25,790 bases of DNA, taken from GCA-2687515 sp963582805. GTDB taxonomy: Bacteria; Pseudomonadota; Alphaproteobacteria; Rhodospirillales; UBA2165. The stretch is from the NCBI GenBank assembly GCA_963582805.1, contig CAUZTZ010000014.1, positions 1-25,790 on the forward strand. Direction: 5' to 3'. The first letter of the stretch is position 1. Each line of letters opens with the position of its first letter. Below are positions 6,912 through 14,809 of the stretch, in pieces. The position numbers were made by a program, and so were the translations under genes. The notes beneath the pieces are model-generated. The model ran no database searches, was not told the DNA's origin, and saw nothing but the letters and a program-made list of their open reading frames with translations.

Positions 6912-7898
6912 TTAAAAATAATCGGGCAGTTCCCTGGCCAGGGAGGAGCGGATGCGGTCCCGCAAGGGGGCCTCCGCGTCCGCATGGTCAAAGGTGCCAC
7001 CGGTCACGGTTTCGAACAGGGACACATATTTTGCGGAGAATTCCATCAATGTTTCGGCCGGAATATCCGGGATCGGGTCCTTATAGGGATCACAGCGCGC
7101 CGCGATCCAAAGGCGCAGAAACTCCTTGTCCAGGCTTTCCGGGTTCTGGCCCGCCTCGAAGCAGGCCGGGTAGCTTTCGGTGATCCAATAGCGGCTGGAA
7201 TCGGGGGTATGGATTTCATCGGCAAGGCGGATACGGCCATCTTCATCGGTGCCGAACTCATATTTGGTGTCCACCAGGATCAGCCCGTTGGCGGCGGCGA
7301 TCTCGCGGCCGCGGGCAAACACGGCGAGGCTGGTTTCGGCCAGCTCGTCCCATTGGGCCTGGCTGAGCAGCCCTTGTTCGATGATTTCCGGCCTCGTGAT
7401 CGGCGCATCGTGGCCGCCGGCCTCGGCCTTGGTGGTCGGCGTCAAGATGGTGCCCGGCAGCTTTTCGCTCTTGCGCAAGCCGTCGGCAAACTGGTGACCG
7501 TAAAGCATCCGCTCGCCGCGCTCATACATAGGCCAGATGGAGGTTTCGGTGGAACCGGTCAGGTAATCGCGAACCACCATTTCGATGGGCAGCATATCCA
7601 GCCGCTTGACGATGGCGATATTGGGATCGGGATAGGAGATCACATGGTTGGCGCAGATATCGGACGTTTCCTCGAACCAGAACTGGGCGGTTTGGTTCAG
7701 CACCTGGCCTTTGTAGGGCACCGCGGCCAGCACTTTATCGAACGCCGATTGCCGGTCGGTGGCGATCAGCACCCGGCGCCCGTCCGGCAGATCATAGGAA
7801 TCGCGCACCTTGCCGCGCTCGAAATTGGGCAATTCGTCGAAGGCGGCGTCGGTCAGGCAGTGATCGATAAGCGATTGAAATTCGGATAACTCGGACAT
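6912..7898 (-). CDS. purC: Phosphoribosylaminoimidazole-succinocarboxamide synthase
   Basis: This 328-residue SAICAR synthase is the purine-biosynthesis enzyme that joins aspartate to CAIR using ATP. Family motifs are intact: GKVRDSYDL (29-37, nucleotide binding), TDRQSAFD (48-54 region), VVRDYLTGS (108-116), VDTKYEFG (209-216) and DEIHTPDSSRYW (227-238). It is the long form of about 300 residues or more, as in yeast Ade1 and some bacteria, rather than the 240-residue E. coli form. Its neighbours are not purine genes, so it seems to be transcribed apart from the rest of the pathway. The upstream gene on the same strand ends 71 bases before its ATG. The SD is weak. Confidence 0.96.
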   Translation of the reverse strand: MSELSEFQSLIDHCLTDAAFDELPNFERGKVRDSYDLPDGRRVLIATDRQSAFDKVLAAVPYKGQVLNQTAQFWFEETSDICANHVISYPDPNIAIVKRLDMLPIEMVVRDYLTGSTETSIWPMYERGERMLYGHQFADGLRKSEKLPGTILTPTTKAEAGGHDAPITRPEIIEQGLLSQAQWDELAETSLAVFARGREIAAANGLILVDTKYEFGTDEDGRIRLADEIHTPDSSRYWITESYPACFEAGQNPESLDKEFLRLWIAARCDPYKDPIPDIPAETLMEFSAKYVSLFETVTGGTFDHADAEAPLRDRIRSSLARELPDYF

Positions 7899-7969
7899 GG
7901 CGGGTCTAATGCTCTCGGGTTGTTGGGAAGGAAGGATGGACTACCGCATCAGACGCCGCAAGGGTGCCC

Positions 7970-8749
7970 TCATAGATAGGGCCTAAGCCAGTCCAGGCCG
8001 TCCTCGGTACGGGCGCTGGGCACATATTCGGCGCCCAGCCACCCCTGCCAGCCGGCCGCATCGATGGCTTCGAACAGAAATGGGAAATTGATCTCTCCAG
8101 ATCCCGGCTCGTGGCGGCCAGGGGTGTCGGCGAACTGGATATGGCCGATGCGGTCCATGTTGGCGGTGATGGTGTGGATCAAATCACCTTCCATGATCTG
8201 CATATGATAGATGTCATATTCGATGCCGAGATTGGCGTGGCCGGCGGCATCGATAAGGCTGATGGCTTGATCGGTGGTGGTCAGCAAATAGCCGGGCCGG
8301 TCGCGGCAATTGACCGCCTCGACAATGGCCCGGATGCCGAGACCGGACAATGCCTCGGCGGCCAGGGCGGCATTGGCGGCAAGCACTGCCAGACATTGGT
8401 CCCGCTCGAACTGATCCAGCGGCGGCCAGCCGGCCAATATATTCATGTTATCGGGGGCCAGCAATGCGCCATATTCGCACGCCTGATCGACGGCGCGCTT
8501 GAATTCATCCTCGCGCCCCGGCATGGCGGCCAAACCGGGACCGCCGGTGGCCAGATCGCCGGCAGAGATGTTAATCACCGCGATCTCCAGCCCGGAATCG
8601 TCCTTGGCGGCGCGCAAATCGGCGGCGGGAATATTGTACGGAAACTGAATTTCGGCGGCGCCGAAGCCGGCGGCGCGGGCGGCGGCGAAGCGGTCCAGCA
8701 GGTCATGCTCGGTGAACATCATCGAAATATTGGCCGAAAATCGCGGCAT
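7970..8749 (-). CDS. Hydroxypyruvate isomerase-like TIM barrel protein
   Basis: This 259-residue protein of the xylose-isomerase-like TIM barrel superfamily has the length and motifs of the hydroxypyruvate isomerase (Hyi) and OtnI group. The opening PRFSANISMMFTE is characteristic. Putative metal and acid-base residues are Glu in IVEAVNCRD, Asp in EYDIYHMQ, His in GHIQFAD and Glu in GAEYVP. Such enzymes interconvert hydroxypyruvate and tartronate semialdehyde or related 2-oxo sugar acids in glyoxylate and tetronate metabolism. The ATG at 8749 has a strong GGAGGA 5 bases upstream, so the longer frame starting at 8803 is unlikely. No glyoxylate carboligase or tartronate semialdehyde reductase gene was seen next to it. 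The family is secure and the substrate is not. Confidence 0.82.
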   Translation of the reverse strand: MPRFSANISMMFTEHDLLDRFAAARAAGFGAAEIQFPYNIPAADLRAAKDDSGLEIAVINISAGDLATGGPGLAAMPGREDEFKRAVDQACEYGALLAPDNMNILAGWPPLDQFERDQCLAVLAANAALAAEALSGLGIRAIVEAVNCRDRPGYLLTTTDQAISLIDAAGHANLGIEYDIYHMQIMEGDLIHTITANMDRIGHIQFADTPGRHEPGSGEINFPFLFEAIDAAGWQGWLGAEYVPSARTEDGLDWLRPYL

Positions 8750-8815
8750 TGAAATCCTCCTTGTTGGGATGCCAAATTTTAAAGCAAGGGCGCGGCCTTG
8801 CAACCGGCGCCTCTA

Positions 8816-10372
8816 TTATTTGCGGAACATGCGGTGATAGCCGATCACCGGATCGCCGGTCAGGGCGACGCCGCCGATATCGTTGCGGGTGATCAGCCCG
8901 ATGACGCCGCGCTTCACCGGCAGATAAGGCAGCACTTCGGTTTTAACGCGCTCGAACCCGCAATGGGCGGCGCGGATGTCTTTTTCCGAGCGCGCGCCTC
9001 TAAGGCGGGCGATAGCCGTGTCGATTTTGTGGCTGCGCAGCCGGGTAATATTCTGCGCCGCTCCCGAATGCAGCGCCAGATCGGATATGGACGGATGCAC
9101 GAACGGCCCCTTGGGCTGGATCCAAAGGGCGGCGCGCCCGGCCACGATCTGATAGGTCAGGCTGCGTTCCTTGGCCGTCACCACATGAACGCCGATGGCA
9201 ATACCGGCCTTGGCCCACATGGCCTGGATCAACTGCGCCGCGCGCCGCAATGTGGGCGTATCTTCGGTCCACAGGACCGTGCGGGCGAAATCCACGTCCA
9301 GCGCCGCCAATATGTTGCGCGCGCCATCGGGGTCGAACGCCGGGTAGCCGGCATCGCGGCAGCGCCAGCGGCGGCCCTGAAATAATTGCTCGGCCACATC
9401 GCCATCGCCGCCGCCCAGGCCGCGGGCAATGGCGCGCCGGTCGATGGCTTGCGCCAGGGCCAGGCGCACCACCGGATCGCCGAGCGGCGCGATGGTCCGG
9501 TTGAAGCCGAGCGCGGCGCCGAATTGATCGAGGGTGCGCCGGTAGACCGAAAACCGCCCCGGCTTCAGCGCCGCCTGGATGGCGGCATCGCCGGAGATCA
9601 TGGCGGCATCCAATTCTCCGCGTCCCATGCGGCGCAAAATTTCGCCGAGATCGGGACCATCCAGAACGTGATAGGTAATCTCGTCCAGATGCTGCGCGGA
9701 CGGATCCCAATAGTTGGGATTGCGTTTAAGGACAACCCGCTTGCCCTGCTCCCAGGCGGCGATGCGGAACGGCCCGGCGCCGGCACTTTTGCCGGCCAGG
9801 CCCGGATGCGCCCGGTTGCGGGCCATGAAGGCGGGCGCGTTCAAGGACCAGACATAAGTGCCGCCATAACCGAGGATGGCGCGAAACCCCGGATTGGGGC
9901 TGGAAAATTGAAATTCGACGAGCAGCTTTCCAGGCGCCGTCACCTTCTTCAAGGGCGCCCCCATGACGGCGCGGAAGCGGCGCGCATATTCGCTATCCAA
10001 CAAGCGCTCGAAATGCTGCACATAGGCGTCGGCGGTCAATTTCTCGCCGTTCGAAAAGCGCACGCCGGAACGTAAGGCAACCCGCCAGCGCTTGAAATCG
10101 TCGCCGGGCGTGGCGCTGAGGGCCAGACGCGGGATCGGCTTTCCGGTGCGGGGCGAGGGCTCGAACAGGCGGTCATGAACGGCGAACAGGATTTGCAGGC
10201 GCGCCAAACCGGCGTGCGGCGCCAGGATATGATCGAAGCCGCCAAAATCATCCAAGACACGCACATTGAGGCGGCCGCCTTGGCCGACGGGATGCTCGGC
10301 CGCCGCTTCATTTGCGCATGCCAGGACCGCCAGCAACACGGCGAGCAGCGGCACGCCTTGCAATAGTTTCAT
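8816..10372 (-). CDS. ABC transporter substrate-binding protein, family 5 (peptide/nickel type)
   Basis: This 518-residue protein is of the DppA/OppA-like solute-binding family 5. A signal peptide covers residues 1-25, with a basic start (MK), a hydrophobic core and an AAA cleavage region. The sequence VLAC within it is a poor lipobox, so secretion to the periplasm is more likely than lipidation. The mature protein shows family signatures such as WRVALRSGVRFSNGE, the GAGPFRI segment before the RNPNYWD motif, and ALAQAIDRRAIA. The ligand could be a peptide, opine or other small molecule. No permease or ATPase gene is adjacent, so it is an orphan component. The ATG at 10372 is chosen because it gives the signal peptide. 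Its SD is poor. Confidence 0.87.
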   Translation of the reverse strand: MKLLQGVPLLAVLLAVLACANEAAAEHPVGQGGRLNVRVLDDFGGFDHILAPHAGLARLQILFAVHDRLFEPSPRTGKPIPRLALSATPGDDFKRWRVALRSGVRFSNGEKLTADAYVQHFERLLDSEYARRFRAVMGAPLKKVTAPGKLLVEFQFSSPNPGFRAILGYGGTYVWSLNAPAFMARNRAHPGLAGKSAGAGPFRIAAWEQGKRVVLKRNPNYWDPSAQHLDEITYHVLDGPDLGEILRRMGRGELDAAMISGDAAIQAALKPGRFSVYRRTLDQFGAALGFNRTIAPLGDPVVRLALAQAIDRRAIARGLGGGDGDVAEQLFQGRRWRCRDAGYPAFDPDGARNILAALDVDFARTVLWTEDTPTLRRAAQLIQAMWAKAGIAIGVHVVTAKERSLTYQIVAGRAALWIQPKGPFVHPSISDLALHSGAAQNITRLRSHKIDTAIARLRGARSEKDIRAAHCGFERVKTEVLPYLPVKRGVIGLITRNDIGGVALTGDPVIGYHRMFRK

Positions 10373-10434
10373 CGGCCGTACCAAATCAATACCGGACCAG
10401 TTTCCCCGCATTCGAAAAAAATTTGTTGCACGCT

Positions 10435-10452
10435 TGGTATGGATTCATACCA
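10435..10452. promoter_or_regulatory. Palindromic operator-like site TGGTATG-N4-CATACCA
   Basis: A perfect 7-base inverted repeat with a GATT spacer lies between the divergent substrate-binding protein and VOC dioxygenase genes, 57 bases before the latter's ATG. The form resembles dimeric repressor sites, and TGGTAT...ATACCA half-sites are known for some GntR-family regulators. No regulator gene is adjacent, so the binding protein is unknown. Confidence 0.5.
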
Positions 10453-10508
10453 TGATATGGCTTTTCGGGATCAAGCTAATTGCAAACACCTACGACAAGG
10501 ACGTGACC

Positions 10509-11429
10509 ATGATCAAAGTCAAAGATGTCTTATATGCCCGTTTCTCGGCGCCGGATCTGGATCTGATGGAGGCCTATCTTCTCGACTTCGGCCTGGTGCG
10601 GGCGGCCAGAGATGAAGGCGCCCTTTATATGCGGGCCACCGACGGCGAGCATCATGTCCATATTACCGAGCTTGGCCCGCCCGCCTTTCAGGGCTTCGCC
10701 TTCGAAGCGGCTTCGATGCAAGACTTAGCGATCATTGCCAAGGCCGATGGCGCGTCACCCGTTGAGACATTGGAAACCCCCGGCGGCGGCGCCCGCGTCA
10801 CCATAGCGGACCCGGACGGCTTCCAGGTCGAGATTGTGCATGGACTGGAAACGCTGGCGCCCCTCGGCGTTGCCCACGCGGCGCCCAGAAACTCCGGCAG
10901 CGACCGCCAAAGGCTGGGCAATAGTGTGCGCTTGGGCCCGGGACCCGCCATATGCAAGCGCCTCGGCCATGTGGTGCTGAACGTCACCGATTTCGAAACC
11001 AGCGATGCTTTTTACAAAAGCCACTTCGGGCTGGTCAGCTCGGACGAGCTTTTCGACGAAGACGGCGTTATCCGCGTTGCCTTTTCCAGAGTCGACCGGG
11101 GTCCTGAATATGTGGATCACCACACGCTTCTGACCGTGCCCGCCGAGCAAGCCGCGCTCGGCCACATCGCCTTCGAGGTGGAGGACGCCAACGATGTCTT
11201 CATCGGCCACGAACATTTGGTGGCCAAGGGGTACCGCCATAGCTGGGGCATCGGCCGCCATGTGCTGGGCTCGCAAATCTTTGATTATTGGTTCGACCCG
11301 TACGGCTTCCGGCTCGAACATTGGACCGACGGCGATCTGTTCAACCAGGACACGCCCATGGGCCGCCACCCCATGGCGACGGCTTTGGATTCCCAATGGG
11401 GCGCCACGGCGGCGGACCGCAAAGTCTGA
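10509..11429 (+). CDS. Two-domain VOC protein, extradiol (catechol 2,3-)dioxygenase type
   Basis: This 306-residue protein has two vicinal-oxygen-chelate domains (about 5-115 and 150-275), the build of type I extradiol dioxygenases such as catechol or dihydroxybiphenyl 2,3-dioxygenases. The 2-His-1-Glu iron site is complete in the second domain: His154 (LGHVVLNV), His219 (LGHIAFEV) and Glu270 (FRLEHWTD). Further family residues are the His204/205 pair and Tyr260. It would open the ring of a catecholic substrate with O2. The substrate is not evident, because no ring hydroxylase or hydrolase adjoins it directly. The ATG at 10509 follows AAGGA by about 8 bases, and the longer frame from 10266 overlaps the divergent gene and its signal peptide. 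It converges on the TusA-like gene with a gap of 5 bases. Confidence 0.85.
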   Translation: MIKVKDVLYARFSAPDLDLMEAYLLDFGLVRAARDEGALYMRATDGEHHVHITELGPPAFQGFAFEAASMQDLAIIAKADGASPVETLETPGGGARVTIADPDGFQVEIVHGLETLAPLGVAHAAPRNSGSDRQRLGNSVRLGPGPAICKRLGHVVLNVTDFETSDAFYKSHFGLVSSDELFDEDGVIRVAFSRVDRGPEYVDHHTLLTVPAEQAALGHIAFEVEDANDVFIGHEHLVAKGYRHSWGIGRHVLGSQIFDYWFDPYGFRLEHWTDGDLFNQDTPMGRHPMATALDSQWGATAADRKV

Positions 11430-11434
11430 ATATT

Positions 11435-11659
11435 TCAGCCCGATTTTCGGATACGAAACAGAAAAACGCCGTTTGATTCGCTGGCTTGCAAAAGCGCGTG
11501 CCCGGCATTGGCGCAATATTCCGGGAAATCGGTCATCGTGCTGGGATCGGTGGCGGTGACCGATATCTCCTCGCCCGCCTCCATGGCGCGCAGCGCCTTT
11601 TTCGCCTTCAAGACCGGCAACGGGCATTTGAGGCCGGAAGTATCCAAGTCCGTGGTCAT
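11435..11659 (-). CDS. tusA: TusA-family sulfurtransferase
   Basis: This 74-residue protein has the TusA/SirA fold signature: a strand, then the CPLPVLKAKKAL motif whose cysteine (residue 12) carries persulfide sulfur, and a C-terminal strand (VFLFRIRK). TusA proteins relay sulfur for thio-modification of tRNA, for molybdenum cofactor or for sulfur oxidation. It lies 13 bases behind the aldo/keto reductase gene. Its AGGAGG Shine-Dalgarno site overlaps the stop codon of that gene, so the two are co-transcribed and probably coupled. The longer frame to 11761 runs into the reductase and was not used. No tusBCDE genes are near, so the partner is open. Confidence 0.88.
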   Translation of the reverse strand: MTTDLDTSGLKCPLPVLKAKKALRAMEAGEEISVTATDPSTMTDFPEYCANAGHALLQASESNGVFLFRIRKSG

Positions 11660-11672
11660 GTGGCGCGCCCTC

Positions 11673-12632
11673 CTATTGACCGTATATGGCCGCCGATTGC
11701 ACGCCGACGCCGGGGCGCCCGCCAAACAGGGACTTGAGCCGGGCCAGCGCCGCATCGGCAAGCGGCGGCGAATTAATGGACCTCACATTGCGGGCAATAT
11801 GCTCCCGATTGCCGCTGCCAAACAAGACCACATGGGCGCCCGGCTCGTGGCGCGCATAGCGGTAGGCGGCGTCCATGATATCCAAGGCGCCGCCTTCATT
11901 GATCAAAAAGTCCAAGGGATCGTCCCGCTGCGCGAGATCGGCCGGAAATTCTCCGGCGTCCGCCAGCGCCGCCAAGGTATCCCGCACCCGGCCGAAATCC
12001 GCCAGGAAGCGGCCCACATACATGATATAGGTGCCCCACCCCAACGCCATGGTGCGCGGCAAGGCGATGTCCCGGGCATTCTGATTGGTAGGCGAAAAGG
12101 CCAGCATGGCCACATCGAAGTGATCGTCATCGAGGGCCAGGGAAAGGCCTTTATGCTCCAGGTCCCGGGGCGGCGCCTCGGTCATGCCAAGGAAGCGAAA
12201 CTTGCCCTTTTCCTGCTCGCGCCGGAGGGCGGGCAGAATTTCCGCCACCGCGTGGCCATAGCTGGCCGGCGTAATGCCGTGCAAAAAGAAGATGTCCAGA
12301 TGGCTGGTATCGAAGCGCCTTAAGGATCGATCGAGCCCGGCCACCACCTCGGCGGCTCCGTGAAATTTATCATTGCGGCGCACATAGAATTTGGTGGACA
12401 GCACGATGCTGTCCCGGTCGCGGCCCCGAATACCCAAGCCGACCGCCGTTTCCGTGCCATACGTATAGCCGCAATCGATCACATTGATGCCGAGATCGAG
12501 GGCGAATTTTACAATGTCGGCGACCTCGGCCTCGTTTCTGCCGGCGGTCATGCCGAGGCGCGAATCGCCGCCGCCGCCAAGCCCGGCGACGCTGACCCGA
12601 AGCCCGGTGCGGCCCAGCGTGGTGTAGTCCAT
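11673..12632 (-). CDS. Aldo/keto reductase (second of a tandem pair)
   Basis: This 319-residue aldo/keto reductase is an NAD(P)H-dependent (alpha/beta)8-barrel enzyme. The catalytic tetrad is present: Asp53, Tyr58 (GYTYGTE), Lys81 (STKF) and His118 (FFLHGI). The sequence GKFRFLGMTE marks the strand after the active-site His. The protein starts like the upstream reductase, and about half of the first 60 residues are identical, so the pair arose by tandem duplication. The region around residues 190-240 differs most and probably sets substrate or cofactor choice. The gap to the first reductase is 6 bases. The substrate is unknown; the set TusA plus two reductases does not match a pathway I know. 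Confidence 0.88.
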   Translation of the reverse strand: MDYTTLGRTGLRVSVAGLGGGGDSRLGMTAGRNEAEVADIVKFALDLGINVIDCGYTYGTETAVGLGIRGRDRDSIVLSTKFYVRRNDKFHGAAEVVAGLDRSLRRFDTSHLDIFFLHGITPASYGHAVAEILPALRREQEKGKFRFLGMTEAPPRDLEHKGLSLALDDDHFDVAMLAFSPTNQNARDIALPRTMALGWGTYIMYVGRFLADFGRVRDTLAALADAGEFPADLAQRDDPLDFLINEGGALDIMDAAYRYARHEPGAHVVLFGSGNREHIARNVRSINSPPLADAALARLKSLFGGRPGVGVQSAAIYGQ

Positions 12633-12638
12633 GCCTGG

Positions 12639-13628
12639 TTAGTCCCGATCCGCTTCGGCTTCGATCTGGGCATGGGTCATACCCGGCTCGACGCCGAAAC
12701 CCACCAGGGCGCCGAACAATTCTTCCAGTCTGGCGCGGTCGGCATCCGGCAAAGGCGGGCGGCCCAGGTACGCCACGTTGGCGCGCAGGTGGTCGGGATT
12801 GCCGGTGCCGAACAACACCACATGGGCGCCGGGCTCATCGCGGGCATAGCGGTAGGCGGCATCGACCAGGTTTTCGGCGCCGGCTTCATGGATAAGAAAC
12901 TTGAGCGGTTCCGGCTCGCTCGCCAGCCAGTCCGGCGCCTGGCCCGATTGCACCAGCTTATCCAATTCGCGCTTCAGCCGCACCGGATATCCGAACAGAT
13001 TGCGCGACGCGAACATGATCAAGGTGCCCACATCCCGCTCGATGGTGGCGGGGAATATGCTTTCCCGCGCATTCTGATTGACCATGGAAAAGGCGACCAT
13101 GATCACATCAAACAGATCGGCGTCCAGGCTTTTGCCCAGGGCGACGTGATCCAGATCGCGCTGCGAAAACTCGGTGGCGCCGAGGAAACGGAACTTACCC
13201 TTTTCCTGTTCGCGAAGCAGCACCGGAAGAATGTCATCGATAGCGTGATCGTAGTTGACCGGATCGATGCCGTGCATCTGGAAAATGTCGATGCAATCGG
13301 TGCCAAGGATCTTAAGGGAATTGTCGAGACCGTTGATCGCCTGTTGGGGGTTAAGTTGGGTGCGGTCCCGCCGGTCGATGCTGTATTTGGTCGACAATAC
13401 GTATTGATCCCGGGGAATGCCCTTGAGGCCCGCCGCCACCACACCCTCGGTGCCATAACCGTGGGCGGTGTCGATAATATTGATGCCAAGATCAAAGGCC
13501 AGCCGGACGATGCCGGCGGCTTCGCTTTCGCTGGCGCCATTGCGAAGGCCCAACTGGACGCCGCCGCCGGCGCCCAAACCGGCGACGCTGACTTCCAATT
13601 TCGTTCGCCCCAGTACGCGTCGTTCCAT
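12639..13628 (-). CDS. Aldo/keto reductase (first of a tandem pair)
   Basis: This 329-residue aldo/keto reductase has the full tetrad: Asp53, Tyr58 (AHGYGTE), Lys81 (STKY) and His119 (QMHGI). It is a close paralogue of the next gene: both share LGRT-L-VSVAGLG at the N-terminus, REQEKGKFRFLG in the middle and DAAYRYAR-EPGAHVVLFG-GN near the C-terminus. That last segment, in the usual cofactor-binding region, is nearly identical, so both probably use the same nicotinamide cofactor. This copy has a longer C-terminal tail (after GFGVEPG). It is the first gene of a three-gene minus-strand unit that ends with the TusA-like gene. Confidence 0.88.
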   Translation of the reverse strand: MERRVLGRTKLEVSVAGLGAGGGVQLGLRNGASESEAAGIVRLAFDLGINIIDTAHGYGTEGVVAAGLKGIPRDQYVLSTKYSIDRRDRTQLNPQQAINGLDNSLKILGTDCIDIFQMHGIDPVNYDHAIDDILPVLLREQEKGKFRFLGATEFSQRDLDHVALGKSLDADLFDVIMVAFSMVNQNARESIFPATIERDVGTLIMFASRNLFGYPVRLKRELDKLVQSGQAPDWLASEPEPLKFLIHEAGAENLVDAAYRYARDEPGAHVVLFGTGNPDHLRANVAYLGRPPLPDADRARLEELFGALVGFGVEPGMTHAQIEAEADRD

Positions 13629-13715
13629 TGCTACCCCGTTTATTTATTCCTGGCCCAAGGAGAACGAGATTACCCGTAGCGCCAACCCGCGGTAAAGACT
13701 GGGCTGGCCGGCGCA

Positions 13716-13747
13716 CAAAAAAATGCTCCGCACCTGCGGAGCATTTC
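13716..13747 (-). terminator. Rho-independent terminator of the MlaC-like gene
   Basis: On the minus strand a 9-base-pair stem, ATGCTCCGC with GCGGAGCAT (13723-13731 and 13736-13744) around a 4-base loop, is followed by a run of seven T (13716-13722 read in minus orientation, extending the stem). It begins about 23 bases after the stop of the MlaC-like gene at 13768. It lacks a T-run on the plus strand, so it is directional. Confidence 0.9.
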
Positions 13748-13767
13748 GTTGATTATGAGGCGATGGA

Positions 13768-14418
13768 TCAGGAGGCTTTGGCCGCCACCTTGCTTTCCAC
13801 CTTATCCCGATCGCCGGCCAGTTCGCGCAATTTCGCGTTGAGGCCGGAAATTTTGCCGCCTTGCTTGCGGATCACGGCGCCAAACTCGGAGCGCTGGGTC
13901 AGCGCCATGGAGACGCCTTCGACAATGATATCGACGATGCGCCATTGGCCGTCGCGGTCACGCAGCCGCCAAGCCACCTTGACCGGCGGGCCTTCGGGGC
14001 GGACGATCTTGCTACTGATATAAGCCTGATCATCGCCTTTGCGCGCGATGCGCCCGATCTTGAACTCTTCGCCGGAATAGTTGCCCAGGCGCCGCCCATA
14101 AACGGTGACGATATAATCTTCGAACAGGCTGCGAAATTCTGCCCGCTCGGCCACCGAGGCTTTGCGCCAATGGCGGGCGAGAACCTTCCGTGAGATGAAA
14201 TCAACATCGAAATTTTTGATCAGCAAACGGCGGAGACCCTGGCTGCGCTCTTGCGCGTCGGAGGAGCTGTTGGATAATAGCTTGATCGCCTGATCGCCGA
14301 ACGCCGTTATAAAACTGTCCGGACTTTGCTTTGGACCGGCATGCGCCTGCATAGCGATGCCCGCCGTCAGCACCAGCGCAGACAGCCATAAAGAGACCAT
14401 TTTAATTTTCGTGCCCAC
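13768..14418 (-). CDS. MlaC/Ttg2D-family periplasmic phospholipid-binding protein
   Basis: This 216-residue protein has a signal peptide (residues 1-27, ending AHA) and an MlaC-family domain (about 32-190). Family marks are FITAFGDQAIKLL, NFDVDFISRKVLARHWRKAS, EFRSLFEDYIVTVYGRRL and the DGQWRIVDIIVEGVS segment. MlaC carries phospholipids across the periplasm between the outer-membrane MlaA complex and the inner-membrane MlaFEDB transporter. None of those genes adjoins it, so this is an orphan member. It could serve the Mla system in trans or a related lipid or hopanoid transport task. Translation probably starts at GTG 14418, 9 bases after GGAG. An internal ATG at codon 7 is an alternative. 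It is a single-gene transcription unit with its own promoter signals and terminator. Confidence 0.85.
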   Translation of the reverse strand: MGTKIKMVSLWLSALVLTAGIAMQAHAGPKQSPDSFITAFGDQAIKLLSNSSSDAQERSQGLRRLLIKNFDVDFISRKVLARHWRKASVAERAEFRSLFEDYIVTVYGRRLGNYSGEEFKIGRIARKGDDQAYISSKIVRPEGPPVKVAWRLRDRDGQWRIVDIIVEGVSMALTQRSEFGAVIRKQGGKISGLNAKLRELAGDRDKVESKVAAKAS

Positions 14419-14466
14419 TTTCCGCTTCTCCCGATTTGATCAGTTTATTAAAAGGACTATTGACCT

Positions 14467-14472
14467 ATTATA
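14467..14472 (-). promoter_or_regulatory. Predicted -10 element of the MlaC-like gene
   Basis: A perfect TATAAT on the minus strand lies 48 bases before the GTG start codon. No good -35 hexamer is found 16-18 bases upstream, which is usual for an activator-dependent promoter. Transcription would begin near 14460. Confidence 0.5.
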
Positions 14473-14513
14473 CGTATTTGAACCGAACCTAACCGATATT
14501 GCCTCACCCTAGC

Positions 14514-14529
14514 TGTGATTTGTGTCACA
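14514..14529. promoter_or_regulatory. CRP/FNR-type activator site TGTGA-N6-TCACA
   Basis: The sequence has both perfect CRP half-sites with the canonical 6-base spacer. Its centre (14521.5) is about 62 bases upstream of the transcription start predicted for the MlaC-like gene, which is the class I activation position. The only gene positioned to use it is the MlaC-like gene. Other members of the CRP superfamily recognise the same half-sites, so the regulator may not be CRP itself. Confidence 0.6.
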
Positions 14530-14809
14530 CCTAAGGCAATAAGTTATTCCCCGATCATTAGCGCGATTCCGTATGTAAAAGGTTAATGCGGTCCTTTCAA
14601 TGTTCACGGGTCTCCTAAAAACATGGCAATTACGGATCGAAAAACAAGCCTTTAAGCCAGAATATTATGGCGCTCCCAGAGGCCGGTTTTGATTCCGGTT
14701 TCCGGCAATTGCCCTAACGTCTTGGAATCATGGTGCGATTCGCAAATTATTGCCAGTGTTTATTTGACGCTCCTTTTTCGCGCTAATTTTATGTTTATGC
14801 CCCGCCTCC
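14530..14809. other. Intergenic stretch without a recognised gene
   Basis: This 280-base stretch lies between the MlaC promoter region and the end of the histidinol-dehydrogenase-family gene. I see no plausible reading frame, RNA gene or clear terminator in it. It contains a short direct repeat CCGGTTT with a 5-base spacer near 14691-14710. Confidence 0.5.

Noticed and set aside
12360..13679. A 439-codon open frame on the plus strand over both aldo/keto reductases
   Set aside because: Its two internally similar halves reflect only the duplicated genes on the other strand.
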